Part shown: piece by piece, positions 1 to 7,371 of the stretch
How positions within the stretch are numbered: position 1 is the first letter of the stretch
How the letters are laid out: every line of letters starts with the position of its first letter
The notes under the pieces: generated by a model
The model's database searches: none
What the model saw: only the letters and a program-made list of their open reading frames with translations
What the model was told of the DNA's origin: nothing
Source of the DNA: an uncultured Gemmatimonadota bacterium
Lineage (GTDB): Bacteria; Gemmatimonadota; Gemmatimonadetes; Gemmatimonadales; Gemmatimonadaceae
Direction of reading: 5' to 3'
Length of the DNA: 24,379 nucleotides
NCBI GenBank assembly: GCA_946478895.1
Contig: CAMLDY010000037.1
Span: 1-24,379, forward strand
Translations under genes and position numbers: made by a program

Positions 1-953
1 GTGTCGCCCGCCTGTACGCTGTCACCAACCAGCGGGTTCAACCCGATCTTGGCATCCGAAATTAGGTTTGGCTGATTCTCGGAACCACCGGGCACGAAGT
101 TGTAATAAGCGCCCTTGGTGAAGTCAGCCTTCGGAACCGCGCCCGGCGCCGCGCCGCCCAGGGCCTGAGTCAACTCCGTGATCGCCGTCGGGAAGAGAGA
201 TGCGGTGTAAGCCTTTCGATTCAGCCCGCGATAGAAGTCCACCTTACCCTTCCAGCCGCGGTTGAACAGGATGAGGTTCGATACCAATTGATAGTCGCGG
301 CCATACTGGGTGAATCCGCCCGGGAGCTTGACCGGGAGCTTCGTGGTGGCGCCGGCGGCGTTGAGATCCGTGAGCGCGCTGTCGAGCAGCGCCGCAATGT
401 ATGAGAGGACCACCTCCTTGCACCGCACATCAGTGACCGCCGATGGATCGTCGCTCTGGATCGGCACGCCGACGGTGTCGCGGGTCTCGATCAGACGCCA
501 GTACTCCATCGCCTTGATGGTACGAATGAAGCCACGCTGCGCGTTGATCTCGTTTGTCGTGAAAATCGCCGTCGGCGCGGAATTCAGTGCCTGCAGGATC
601 GTGTTCTCGGCGCGAATCGCGGTGTAGTAGCCGGCGAACCCGCGACCCCCGGCGAAGCTGCCCGGGTCGGGGTTGCCACCGAGCGTCTCCAGCACATAGC
701 GCGGCTCGGATGCATCGATGCGATATACATCGCGGCCGAGGATTCCGCCCTCGATTGCAAACTGAATGTCGTTGATCGTCGTGCGATCCTGCGCCAGCGC
801 ACCGATTGTGAGCTGGAGCAGCGACGTCCGAGTGAGACCACCACTCAGAGCATCGACCGTCGGCGCGTCAATTGGATTCGCCACCGGGTTGTCTTTGCAC
901 GCGGCGACAGCGAGGGTCGCTACCGCGAGTGCAATCGTTGAATATCGCTTCAT
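1..953 (-). CDS. SusD/RagB-family outer-membrane lipoprotein (3' end outside window)
   Basis: Surface lipoprotein expected to cap the SusC-like receptor encoded just upstream (stop at 972, 18 bases before this ATG) and to deliver substrate to it. The reading frame is open from the ATG at 951-953 to the left edge, about 317 residues, with no stop, so the C-terminus is missing. The N-terminus is a lipoprotein signal, MKRYSTIALAVATLAVAAC, with Cys19 as the probable lipidated residue. Further on come a glycine-rich stretch and a helical segment (FAGYYTAIRAENTIL) of the kind found in the TPR-like SusD scaffold. An AAGG lies 11 bases before the ATG. The family is inferred from position after SusC, lipobox and general helical character; the substrate cannot be read from sequence. 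Co-transcription with the receptor is very likely. Confidence 0.8.
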   Translation of the reverse strand, partial: MKRYSTIALAVATLAVAACKDNPVANPIDAPTVDALSGGLTRTSLLQLTIGALAQDRTTINDIQFAIEGGILGRDVYRIDASEPRYVLETLGGNPDPGSFAGGRGFAGYYTAIRAENTILQALNSAPTAIFTTNEINAQRGFIRTIKAMEYWRLIETRDTVGVPIQSDDPSAVTDVRCKEVVLSYIAALLDSALTDLNAAGATTKLPVKLPGGFTQYGRDYQLVSNLILFNRGWKGKVDFYRGLNRKAYTASLFPTAITELTQALGGAAPGAVPKADFTKGAYYNFVPGGSENQPNLISDAKIGLNPLVGDSVQAGD

Positions 954-971
954 CTGAGTTATCGCCTTGGT

Positions 972-3929
972 TTAGAAGGTGGTGTTGATCGTCAGGAAGA
1001 ACGTGCGACTCGGCGGATACGGTGTGACGTCCTGGAACCGGCCGATGGGCTGGTTACCGAAGTTGGATACTTCCGGATCCAGACCCGTGTACTTGGTCCA
1101 CGTCTTCAGGTTGCGCCCACTCAACTCGACGCGCGCCTGCGACGCACGCCCGTTGAAGAGCCTGCTGGTAAGGTTCGCGGGCAGCTCGTAACCGAGGGTC
1201 AGCTCGCGCAGCTTCACGAAGCCGCTGTTCTCGACGTATGCGGCTGTGCCCTGGCTGAACGCCAGCGCACGCGCGTTGCCGGCTGCTGTATCCGCCCCGA
1301 GCCCACCATCGAAGTACGCGTTGGTCAGGTTGATACCGAGGCCACCCTTGCGCCAGTCAAACAGTGAAGAGAGGCGGAAGGAGCCGAATGTAAGGTCGTT
1401 GTTGAAACCCATCTCGTAGTCGGGTGCCGAGTTCCCGACGAATGTCAGGACTCGATTCGCCGACGGACACGCGTTGTTCACCAGTGCAGTGCAGCCGTTA
1501 ATGGCCTGCAGAACCGTCACCAGCTGGCCCTCCTTGACGAACGCGTTCCCGAATCGTGTTCCGAACGATCCTGAGCTCGGGATGAATCCCGGAACCGGCA
1601 GGCGCGTCACCTTGCCTTTGTTGCTCGAGTAGGTGGTGTTGGAGATCCACGAGAACCTGTCGCTCTGAATCGGCGTCATGCCGAGCTCGAGCTCCGTTCC
1701 GTGAGTCACGATCTGACCGCCGTTGATGGTCTGGGTCGAGAACCCCGTCGAAGGCGCGACCGAGGCCGACAGAATCAGGTTGTCGATCTGCTTCCGGAAC
1801 TGGGTCGCAGACAGACGCGCGCGGCCGGTGAAGAAGGTCAGATCAAATCCGCCTTCCGTCTCGCTGGCCGTCTCGGGTTTGATGCCCGGGAAGCCCTTGA
1901 CCGTCGAGGCGCGGAATCCCGTCACGCCCTCTTCGATCAGGTTGGTGAGGAAGGTGTACTTGCCGCCGGTTGGCTGGTTGCCCGCTCTCCCGTAGGCGAG
2001 GCGGAGCTTCAGCTCGTCGATAGCTCTTGGGGTCGGCATCCGGTAGGACGCCGAGAACTTCGGGTACGCATAATACTTCTGTGCATCGCCGTTGTTGCTC
2101 GTGCGCTCGCTGTTGACACCGGCGGTGAGCAAAAGTCTCTCCGCCATGGTCAGGAATTCTTCCTGAACGAAGAAGGAGCTGGACTTGACGATGCTCTGAC
2201 CTTCGTTCGTGAAGATCTGCGTCGCAGTCGAAACGTTGGTCACACCGGGGAAAACGCCGCGGCCAGTGTTGGCAACGACATCGGTGTTGCGCCGCACCTG
2301 TCCAAACCCGAAAGAAGTAGTCGCGGTGAAAGGATCGCGAATGAGTCGGTGATTGAACGACGCGCCCAGCGTAGCATTCATGACGTTGCCGTCGCTGACG
2401 AACAGGGTGCCCGGCAGCGCGTTCACTTGTTCGACATAGGCGGTCGCGGGCGAGATGATCTTCGCGTGATCGATGTAGCTGTCCAGCCCACCGTTCACCG
2501 TGAAATCAAGAGTCTGGCGCTCGCGGGTCATGAGATTGTAAACGCCCTGACCGCTGGCCAGCATACGGAACACATCCTCCGGCGTCTTGATCAGCTCGGC
2601 GTTCTGGAACGGATTGCTGTTACTCACCGCCGTGATCGGGTTGCGCGGGAAAGTGCCGTCACCCTGTCTCCGCAAATCGATGAAGGATGGTGTCTGCGAG
2701 AACGTGGTGTACGGGTTGATTCCGGTGTTGTCGTTGCCGCTGATACCGCGCGCCGTCAGGGTGTGAATTCCTTCGACGTTGGCGCGGAGATGCAGGCGCG
2801 ACCCGAAGGTCTGGCCTACGTTCACACGCAGCGACTGCTTGTTGTAGTTGTCGTTGCGTACCAGACCGCCGTCGTGCTGGACAAGGCCCGAGATGAAGTA
2901 CGTCGTTCCGCCCGAAGTCCCGCCGCGCAAGGATCCGATAGTCTGGTAATTGAAAGGATGCTCGCCGTAGAGCTCCTGCTCGTAATCGTGGCACTTGTTC
3001 GTCGCAGCGCCGAACCCGGTAGAATCGAAACCCGCAGCTTCGACCTCCGCGCCCGACTTAAAGCAGCGCAGGCCGATCTTGTTGGAGATCCGCGCGGTGC
3101 CGAAGCGCTGGTTGATATCCAGGGTCGGCTTGCCGCCAGCGACGCCCTGCTTCGTCGTGATGATGATTACGCCGTTGGTGCCTCTGGATCCGTAGATCGA
3201 GCTGGCCGAGGGACCTTTCAGGATCTGAACGCTTTCAATGTCATTCGGGTTGATGTCCGAAGCACGGTTGACGGTCTGGTCCTGGCTCGAGGCGAAGTTC
3301 CCGCGCGCCGACTGGCTGATCACGTTCAGGCCGTTCGAGATGCTCGAGTTGTCGACGATCACGCCGTCGATCACGTAGAGCGGCAGGAAACCCGCGTTGA
3401 GCGTCGAGACTCCACGCAGCTGGATTTGGGTTCCACCGCCGGGAGCACCCGAGTTCTGCGAGATGAGCGCGCCTGGCACTTTGCCCTGCAGCGCGTAGTC
3501 GATCGTCTGCGCCGGGACTCTGTTCAGCCGCTCCGAGGAAACCACCGTCACCGCGTTCGCGGCATTGGCGCTCGACACCGTCGTCGCCGTACCGGTGACG
3601 ACCTGGGTCTCGAGCTGGAGAACGTCGCGCGCGAGCTCGACGTTGAGATCCGTCGCGCCGGCGGGAACGGCGATGGTCTTCTGAGCGTAGCCGATGCGAC
3701 GCACGCGAAGGGTGGCCGAGCCTTCGGGGATGTTGAGCGAGAAGCGGCCCTGGTCGTCGGTGTAGGTGCCGAGCGCAGTGCCGACGACGTTGACACTGGC
3801 GGCGACGAGTGGCTCACCGCTGCCTTCAACGGTGACGCGGCCGCTCACGCGACGCGTCTGCGCGAAGGCGCTGGCGCTGAACAGCGCCAGCAACAGCAGT
3901 GAAAAAACTGACGAGCGAATTCTTTTCAT
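972..3929 (-). CDS. SusC/RagA-family TonB-dependent outer-membrane receptor
   Basis: About 985 residues; a 22-stranded barrel transporter energised by TonB. From the N-terminus: signal peptide (MKRIRSSVFSLLLLALFSAS..AQ, about 1-24), a CarboxypepD_reg-like beta-sandwich (about 28-108: SGRVTVEGSGEPLVAASVNV and following), a plug with the SusC signature (LQGKVPGALI, LRGVSTL, YVIDGVIVD, SVQILKGPSASSIYGSRGTN, GVIIITTK), then the barrel ending in TINTTF with a terminal Phe as expected for BAM recognition. No STN domain. The frame extends 12 codons further upstream (to 3965), but the ATG at 3927-3929 has GGAG six bases before it and opens directly into the signal peptide, so it is preferred. A SusD-like gene follows 18 bases downstream. 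A TTGACA promoter with an internal palindrome lies upstream. Substrate unknown. Confidence 0.93.
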   Translation of the reverse strand: MKRIRSSVFSLLLLALFSASAFAQTRRVSGRVTVEGSGEPLVAASVNVVGTALGTYTDDQGRFSLNIPEGSATLRVRRIGYAQKTIAVPAGATDLNVELARDVLQLETQVVTGTATTVSSANAANAVTVVSSERLNRVPAQTIDYALQGKVPGALISQNSGAPGGGTQIQLRGVSTLNAGFLPLYVIDGVIVDNSSISNGLNVISQSARGNFASSQDQTVNRASDINPNDIESVQILKGPSASSIYGSRGTNGVIIITTKQGVAGGKPTLDINQRFGTARISNKIGLRCFKSGAEVEAAGFDSTGFGAATNKCHDYEQELYGEHPFNYQTIGSLRGGTSGGTTYFISGLVQHDGGLVRNDNYNKQSLRVNVGQTFGSRLHLRANVEGIHTLTARGISGNDNTGINPYTTFSQTPSFIDLRRQGDGTFPRNPITAVSNSNPFQNAELIKTPEDVFRMLASGQGVYNLMTRERQTLDFTVNGGLDSYIDHAKIISPATAYVEQVNALPGTLFVSDGNVMNATLGASFNHRLIRDPFTATTSFGFGQVRRNTDVVANTGRGVFPGVTNVSTATQIFTNEGQSIVKSSSFFVQEEFLTMAERLLLTAGVNSERTSNNGDAQKYYAYPKFSASYRMPTPRAIDELKLRLAYGRAGNQPTGGKYTFLTNLIEEGVTGFRASTVKGFPGIKPETASETEGGFDLTFFTGRARLSATQFRKQIDNLILSASVAPSTGFSTQTINGGQIVTHGTELELGMTPIQSDRFSWISNTTYSSNKGKVTRLPVPGFIPSSGSFGTRFGNAFVKEGQLVTVLQAINGCTALVNNACPSANRVLTFVGNSAPDYEMGFNNDLTFGSFRLSSLFDWRKGGLGINLTNAYFDGGLGADTAAGNARALAFSQGTAAYVENSGFVKLRELTLGYELPANLTSRLFNGRASQARVELSGRNLKTWTKYTGLDPEVSNFGNQPIGRFQDVTPYPPSRTFFLTINTTF

Positions 3930-3935
3930 GCCTGT

Positions 3936-3939
3936 CTCC
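3936..3939 (-). promoter_or_regulatory. Ribosome binding site that decides the SusC start
   Basis: GGAG on the minus strand, six bases before the ATG at 3927-3929. No comparable site precedes the longer start at 3965, so the 985-residue form is favoured. Confidence 0.7.
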
Positions 3940-4021
3940 AGCTTGGAGGGTGAGGCTTGCTGCACGCGCAGCGAGCCCAGCAGAGTGGTAGAGCTCTGCA
4001 GGTCTGGTTCTGGGTCGCACG

Positions 4022-4050
4022 TATTTAGGGGTGAACCCCTAGGGTGTCAA
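4022..4050 (-). promoter_or_regulatory. Promoter of the first SusC/SusD pair with palindromic operator
   Basis: On the minus strand a perfect -35 TTGACA (4045-4050) is followed after 17 bases by TAAATA (4022-4027), a weak -10. The spacer and -10 edge contain the perfect palindrome TAGGGGTTCACCCCTA (4026-4041), two 7-base arms around TC, placed where a bound repressor would block RNA polymerase. This gives a leader of about 85-90 bases before the SusC ATG at 3929. The hexamers and palindrome are read directly; the operator role is inference. Confidence 0.5.
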
Positions 4051-4103
4051 GACTGCGAGCTCAGCGCTGGCTTGGCTACGGCTTTCTACTACTTGCCAAA
4101 AAC

Positions 4104-4132
4104 AAAACGCCGGCGAAGATCGCCGGCGTTTT
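4104..4132 (-). terminator. Intrinsic terminator after lemA
   Basis: A perfect 12-base stem, AAAACGCCGGCG (4104-4115) and its complement (4121-4132), around a five-base loop. On the minus strand the stem ends in TTTT followed by GTTTTT, a good U-tract, 20 bases past the lemA stop. It separates the lemA cluster from the SusC promoter; the T-run on the plus strand is only four bases, so it mainly serves minus-strand transcripts. Confidence 0.85.
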
Positions 4133-4152
4133 CGTTCGGAATTGGCTAAGAG

Positions 4153-4761
4153 CTAAGGCGCTTTCGGCGCGCCTGGAGTCGTGCTCGCCGGTGCGGCGCG
4201 GTTGCCGAAATCCACCGTCGGCGCCACCTCGGATCCCGGCGCTGCTTCGTAATAGGTGCGCGGCTTGGCCCCGATCACTTTCGCGGTGATCGCCTGCGGA
4301 AAGGTGCGGATGTAGGTGTTGTAGGCCTGCACGGCCTGGTTGTAGTCGTTCCGTGATGTCGCGATCCGGTTCTCCGTGCCGGCGAGCTCGTCCTGCAATC
4401 GCAGGAAACCCTGGTCGGCCTTCAGCTGCGGATACGCTTCGGAGATCGCGATGAGTCTTCCCAGCGCGCCGGTGAGAGTTGCGTTTGCCGTGGCCATCTG
4501 CTGCGGATCGCCGGTCTGAATCGCGCCCGCCAGACCCGCGCGCGCCTGCGCGACCTGGGTGAACACCGCTTCCTCGTGCTGCGCGTAACCTTTCACCGTA
4601 TTCACGAGGTTGGGCACCAGGTCCGCGCGCCGCTGTAGCTGCACCGAGATCCCCTGCTTCGCCTGCGCGGCATTCTCGTCGAGCTGCTGAATCCGGTTGT
4701 ATCCGCATCCCGTGACGCCCAGAACGAGGGGTGCGAGAGCCAACATCATCCGTCGGTTCAT
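4153..4761 (-). CDS. lemA: LemA family lipoprotein
   Basis: 202 residues. LemA proteins are membrane-anchored, almost entirely helical proteins of unsettled function that often travel with TPM-domain proteins, as here. The conserved LemA core is clear: an N-terminal helix with QLDENAAQAKQGISVQLQRR, then ADLVPNLVNTVKGYAQHE (about residues 45-62), then long amphipathic helices to about 165 and a Pro/Ala-rich tail. Unlike LemA proteins with an uncleaved N-terminal helix, this one starts with a lipobox (GVTGC, Cys19), suggesting lipid anchoring. The frame can be extended 15 codons upstream to 4806, but the ATG at 4759-4761 follows GAGG by 8 bases and starts the signal peptide. It is last in a cluster TPM - nucleotidyltransferase - lemA and is followed by a strong terminator at 4104-4132. 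Confidence 0.9.
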   Translation of the reverse strand: MNRRMMLALAPLVLGVTGCGYNRIQQLDENAAQAKQGISVQLQRRADLVPNLVNTVKGYAQHEEAVFTQVAQARAGLAGAIQTGDPQQMATANATLTGALGRLIAISEAYPQLKADQGFLRLQDELAGTENRIATSRNDYNQAVQAYNTYIRTFPQAITAKVIGAKPRTYYEAAPGSEVAPTVDFGNRAAPASTTPGAPKAP

Positions 4762-4819
4762 TTCTCTATCCTCTGAGTGGAGATCGACTACACGCTGTGC
4801 GGCCAAAGCCCACAGTAAT

Positions 4820-5527
4820 TTATCCTCTGAACTCGTTCAGGTACGCCACCAACCGCTCCATCGCCGCGAGGTATCCCTCCAGAATTCCAGCCGCCGCATC
4901 GCGCGCGATCTTCTCGCTTCCGCGCACGTGCCGGATCACCTTCACGAAAGGCTCAGCCGAAAATCCAGCGCGACGTGCGAGCGATTGTGCTAGCTCCTCG
5001 TAATCCTGCGACGGCACCTGGCCGACGAGCCGTGAGATGCCGCGAAAGATCACCATCAGCGTGCTGAGACTCCGCTCCAGAACCTCGAGCTGGAGCTTGC
5101 TGTCTCCGCCCGCTCCCATCGTCGCCTGCCGCAGCTGCAACAGCTTGCCCATCGTCTGCTGCTCGACCTGAAGTCGAAGATCCTTAGGCGAGACGGTAAT
5201 GCCGTCGAAAGGAGACTCGCCGTGCAGCACCTTGTGACGCTCGAGAATGTCGGCGTACTCCATGGGAAAGATGTCCGACGACGATTTCCATTCACTGGCC
5301 GTGAACGTCATCGGCGGCGGATTCCCGTCTTCGGCCCACGCCTTCGACACCGCCGCGACGGCGCGCAGCCTCGCCAGCGGCAGCGAGTCGACGATCACCA
5401 GCACGTTGTAATCCGATTTCTTCGGATTGTGCTCCCCGGCCACGGCAGATCCGTACAAGACCACGGATCGCAATCCGTCCCCGTACGCGAGCTGCAGCTG
5501 CCTGACCAGCTCTTCAAGTTTCATCAT
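4820..5527 (-). CDS. Nucleotidyltransferase-fold protein with DxN in place of DxD
   Basis: 235 residues. The N-terminal part matches the minimal nucleotidyltransferase (pol beta) fold: VVLYGSAVAGE with Gly26-Ser27, then SDYNVLVIVD in which Asp39 is followed two residues later by Asn41 where the catalytic pattern normally has a second acidic residue. The C-terminal half (about 110-235) is predicted to be helical, as expected for a substrate-binding bundle, and shows no motif I recognise. The target is unknown, and the Asn makes normal metal-dependent transfer uncertain. It sits between the TPM gene (stop 5709) and lemA (start 4761), all on the minus strand. Two adjacent ATGs (MMK) are possible starts and the ribosome binding site is weak. 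Confidence 0.72.
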   Translation of the reverse strand: MMKLEELVRQLQLAYGDGLRSVVLYGSAVAGEHNPKKSDYNVLVIVDSLPLARLRAVAAVSKAWAEDGNPPPMTFTASEWKSSSDIFPMEYADILERHKVLHGESPFDGITVSPKDLRLQVEQQTMGKLLQLRQATMGAGGDSKLQLEVLERSLSTLMVIFRGISRLVGQVPSQDYEELAQSLARRAGFSAEPFVKVIRHVRGSEKIARDAAAGILEGYLAAMERLVAYLNEFRG

Positions 5528-5708
5528 CGTCTCAATCCCGATAAATCGAAGTGTGCGTGCACTTCACACCGACCCTCACGCCCTCGGCCGTGCCATCACG
5601 CCACCAATGACGTCCCGACGTAGTGAACTAAAACGCTGACAACCATGCTCCTCTGACAACTCGCACCCGTTCTTTTGCAGTTCCAGCCCGTTCCTTTGCA
5701 GTTCAGTT
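5528..5708. other. Gap between TPM gene and nucleotidyltransferase gene, with tandem repeat
   Basis: 181 bases with no convincing gene. It holds the 21-base tandem repeat at 5666-5706 and a small hairpin, GAAGTG (5548-5553) with CACTTC (5560-5565), just before the nucleotidyltransferase start. No clear promoter or terminator was recognised, so the genes on either side may still be one transcript. Confidence 0.4.
5666..5706. repeat. Two-copy tandem repeat, 21-base period
   Basis: On the plus strand CCCGTTCTTTTGCAGTTCCA (from 5666) is repeated as CCCGTTCCTTTGCAGTTCAG (from 5687). Read on the minus strand each unit starts GAACTGCAAA, the same ten bases that begin the palindromic repeats at 16551 (as GAACTGCAGA) and 21254. 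It lies immediately after the stop of the TPM gene. Confidence 0.7.
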
Positions 5709-6551
5709 CTACCAGCTTGACCCTCCCCCTCCCCCACCGAACCCTCCTCCACCACCAAATCCTCCGAAGCCTCCTCCCCCTCCTCCACCAAACCCGCCAC
5801 CCCCGCCAATCCATCCTCCGCCGCCACCAAATCCCCCCCGCCCGAACCCTCCGGTCGGAATGATGATCGGCAGACAGCCCGGCCCCCCGCATCCCCCGCG
5901 CCGGCCCCGCCCACGCCGTCCCGCGCTGCTCAGCATCGACAGCACGACGAAGAAGAGGATGAGCCAGACGAAAGGCGGAATTCCCCCGCTGCGCCCCGGA
6001 TTTTCCAGCGGCGGCTCTCCGAGCCGCGGCGTCGGCGCCAGCGATGTATCCAGCTGGAAATGGAATTCGTTGGCGAAGCGCTGCGCCGTGCGCAGCGTAA
6101 CCAGCTCGAGTCCCGCGGAATAATCTTGTCGCGCGAACGCAGGAGTCGCTTCCCGGCAGATGTCGCCCGCGTCGGCGTCGGTGATGAACCCCTCAGCGCC
6201 GCGACCGGTCGAGATGAAGCAGTGCCCGCGGCCGTCCTTGCTGGTCTCCTTCGGCACGAGGAGAATCACAGCGCCGGCGTTTCGGGTCGGATCGCCCGGA
6301 TCCCCGATCTTGCCGACCTTCCACTGCCTGCCGATCTGGAGCGAGACTTCCTGCACGTCGCGATTGCCGATGTCGCTCATCGTCACGATCGCCATCTCGC
6401 CGCGCGACTTCGTCCGCACATCCTCGGCGATGCGTTCCATCCGCGCGATCGCGTCCGGTTGTAGTACGTGCGCGAAATCGTTCACCAGCCCGGTGGGCGG
6501 TGGAATCTGGATGCCTTGTGGGAGAAGGAGGAACCAGGCTGCGCGCAGCAC
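5709..6551 (-). CDS. TPM-domain (YgcG-like) membrane protein with Gly-rich tail
   Basis: About 280 residues. Order: short hydrophobic N-terminus (signal or anchor), TPM domain (about 20-165: GLVNDFAHVLQPDAIARMERI, GEMAIVTMSDIGNRDVQEVS, GFITDADAGDICREATPAFA), a linker, one transmembrane helix (PFVWLILFFVVLSML, about 200-215), a basic cluster (RRGRGRRG) and a low-complexity Gly/Phe tail ending GGSSW. This is the classic YgcG/TPM architecture, so the TPM domain should be outside the cytoplasm. TPM proteins commonly neighbour lemA, present two genes downstream. The start is uncertain: the GTG at 6549-6551 has no Shine-Dalgarno and clips the signal sequence. The frame stays open upstream through GVRSTAAFFAV, a better signal core, but with no ATG, GTG or TTG, only CTG or AT-type codons. 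Confidence 0.85.
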   Translation of the reverse strand: MLRAAWFLLLPQGIQIPPPTGLVNDFAHVLQPDAIARMERIAEDVRTKSRGEMAIVTMSDIGNRDVQEVSLQIGRQWKVGKIGDPGDPTRNAGAVILLVPKETSKDGRGHCFISTGRGAEGFITDADAGDICREATPAFARQDYSAGLELVTLRTAQRFANEFHFQLDTSLAPTPRLGEPPLENPGRSGGIPPFVWLILFFVVLSMLSSAGRRGRGRRGGCGGPGCLPIIIPTGGFGRGGFGGGGGWIGGGGGFGGGGGGGFGGFGGGGGFGGGGGGSSW

Positions 6552-6648
6552 GGCGAAAAAGGCAGCCGTCGATCGAACGCCGATCAGGACCGAGGTAAGT
6601 ATCTACTCTCCCTTGATTTCATGGTTTGCAAGGAGGTCTATTTAGCTG

Positions 6649-7362
6649 ATGAATTCCGTCCACGTCAACCGCATTGCCGCCGTTGCAACGTTCGTGCTCT
6701 CTGTCGCCTGCGCCCCCGGCGGCGGAACTACGCAAAGCGGTGAAACCACGTCCGTCACGCGTAAGGACACCGCGTCAGTCGCAGCGCATCCCGCGCCTGC
6801 CGACTCCAGCATTACGCGCGCCGATCTCGCCCGGATTCAGGGCAGCCCCACTGCCCCGGTTTGGGTTATCGAAGTCAGTGACTTCCAGTGCCCGTACTGC
6901 AAGCAGTGGCATGATCAAACCTACAACACCTTCGTCGATCAGTACGTCAAGACGGGCAAGGTCCGCCTCGCCTACGTGAATTTCCCGCTCCAGAGTCACG
7001 TCCACGCGCTGGTCGCCGCCGAAGCAGCGATGTGCGCCGGAGCGCAAAACAAATTCTGGGCGATGCATGACGCGTTGTTCGGCACCCAGAATCAGTGGGA
7101 GGTGCTGCCATCTCCAAAGCAGTACTTCGACTCCCTGGCGAGCGCGAACGGTGTCTCGATGCAGCAGTGGCGTGACTGCGTTTCATCCGGAAAGATGAAG
7201 TCGATCATCTTCGCCGATCAGGACCGCGCATCCCGCGCCGGCGCGAGCGCGACGCCGAGCTTCATGATCGGCGACCACCTGCTGGTCGGCGCGCAATCCA
7301 TCGACGAGCTGCGCCGCGTCATCGACTCCGCTCTGGTCAAGAGCAAGAGCACCAACCCTTAG
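6649..7362 (+). CDS. DsbA-family (thioredoxin-fold) lipoprotein oxidoreductase
   Basis: 237 residues. An N-terminal signal with FVLSVAC and Cys21 suggests a lipoprotein, followed by a Ser/Thr/Ala-rich linker to about 55. The thioredoxin-fold domain has the redox site CPYC at 81-84 in SDFQCPYCKQWH, followed by the helical insertion (AAEAAMCAGAQNKFWAMHDALFG) and the cis-proline loop ATPSFMIGD. This is the DsbA/BdbD-like (Thioredoxin_4) type, which makes or shuffles disulfides in exported proteins. AAGGAGG lies 12 bases before the ATG, a little long, and a stop codon two codons upstream rules out an extended form. waaA starts 10 bases after its stop on the same strand, so the two are probably co-transcribed. 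Two further Cys residues, in AAMCAG and WRDCVSS, may form a structural disulfide. Confidence 0.9.
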   Translation: MNSVHVNRIAAVATFVLSVACAPGGGTTQSGETTSVTRKDTASVAAHPAPADSSITRADLARIQGSPTAPVWVIEVSDFQCPYCKQWHDQTYNTFVDQYVKTGKVRLAYVNFPLQSHVHALVAAEAAMCAGAQNKFWAMHDALFGTQNQWEVLPSPKQYFDSLASANGVSMQQWRDCVSSGKMKSIIFADQDRASRAGASATPSFMIGDHLLVGAQSIDELRRVIDSALVKSKSTNP

Positions 7363-7371
7363 CGAGCCGCA

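Noticed and set aside
1701..3902. 733-residue open frame on the plus strand opposite the first SusC gene
   Set aside because: Very Arg/Asp/Val-rich translation with no recognisable domain, fully antisense to a well-supported receptor; typical mirror frame of GC-rich coding DNA.
4076..4708. 210-residue minus-strand frame overlapping lemA
   Set aside because: Shifted-frame shadow; the LemA motifs are in the other frame, and this one runs through the terminator.
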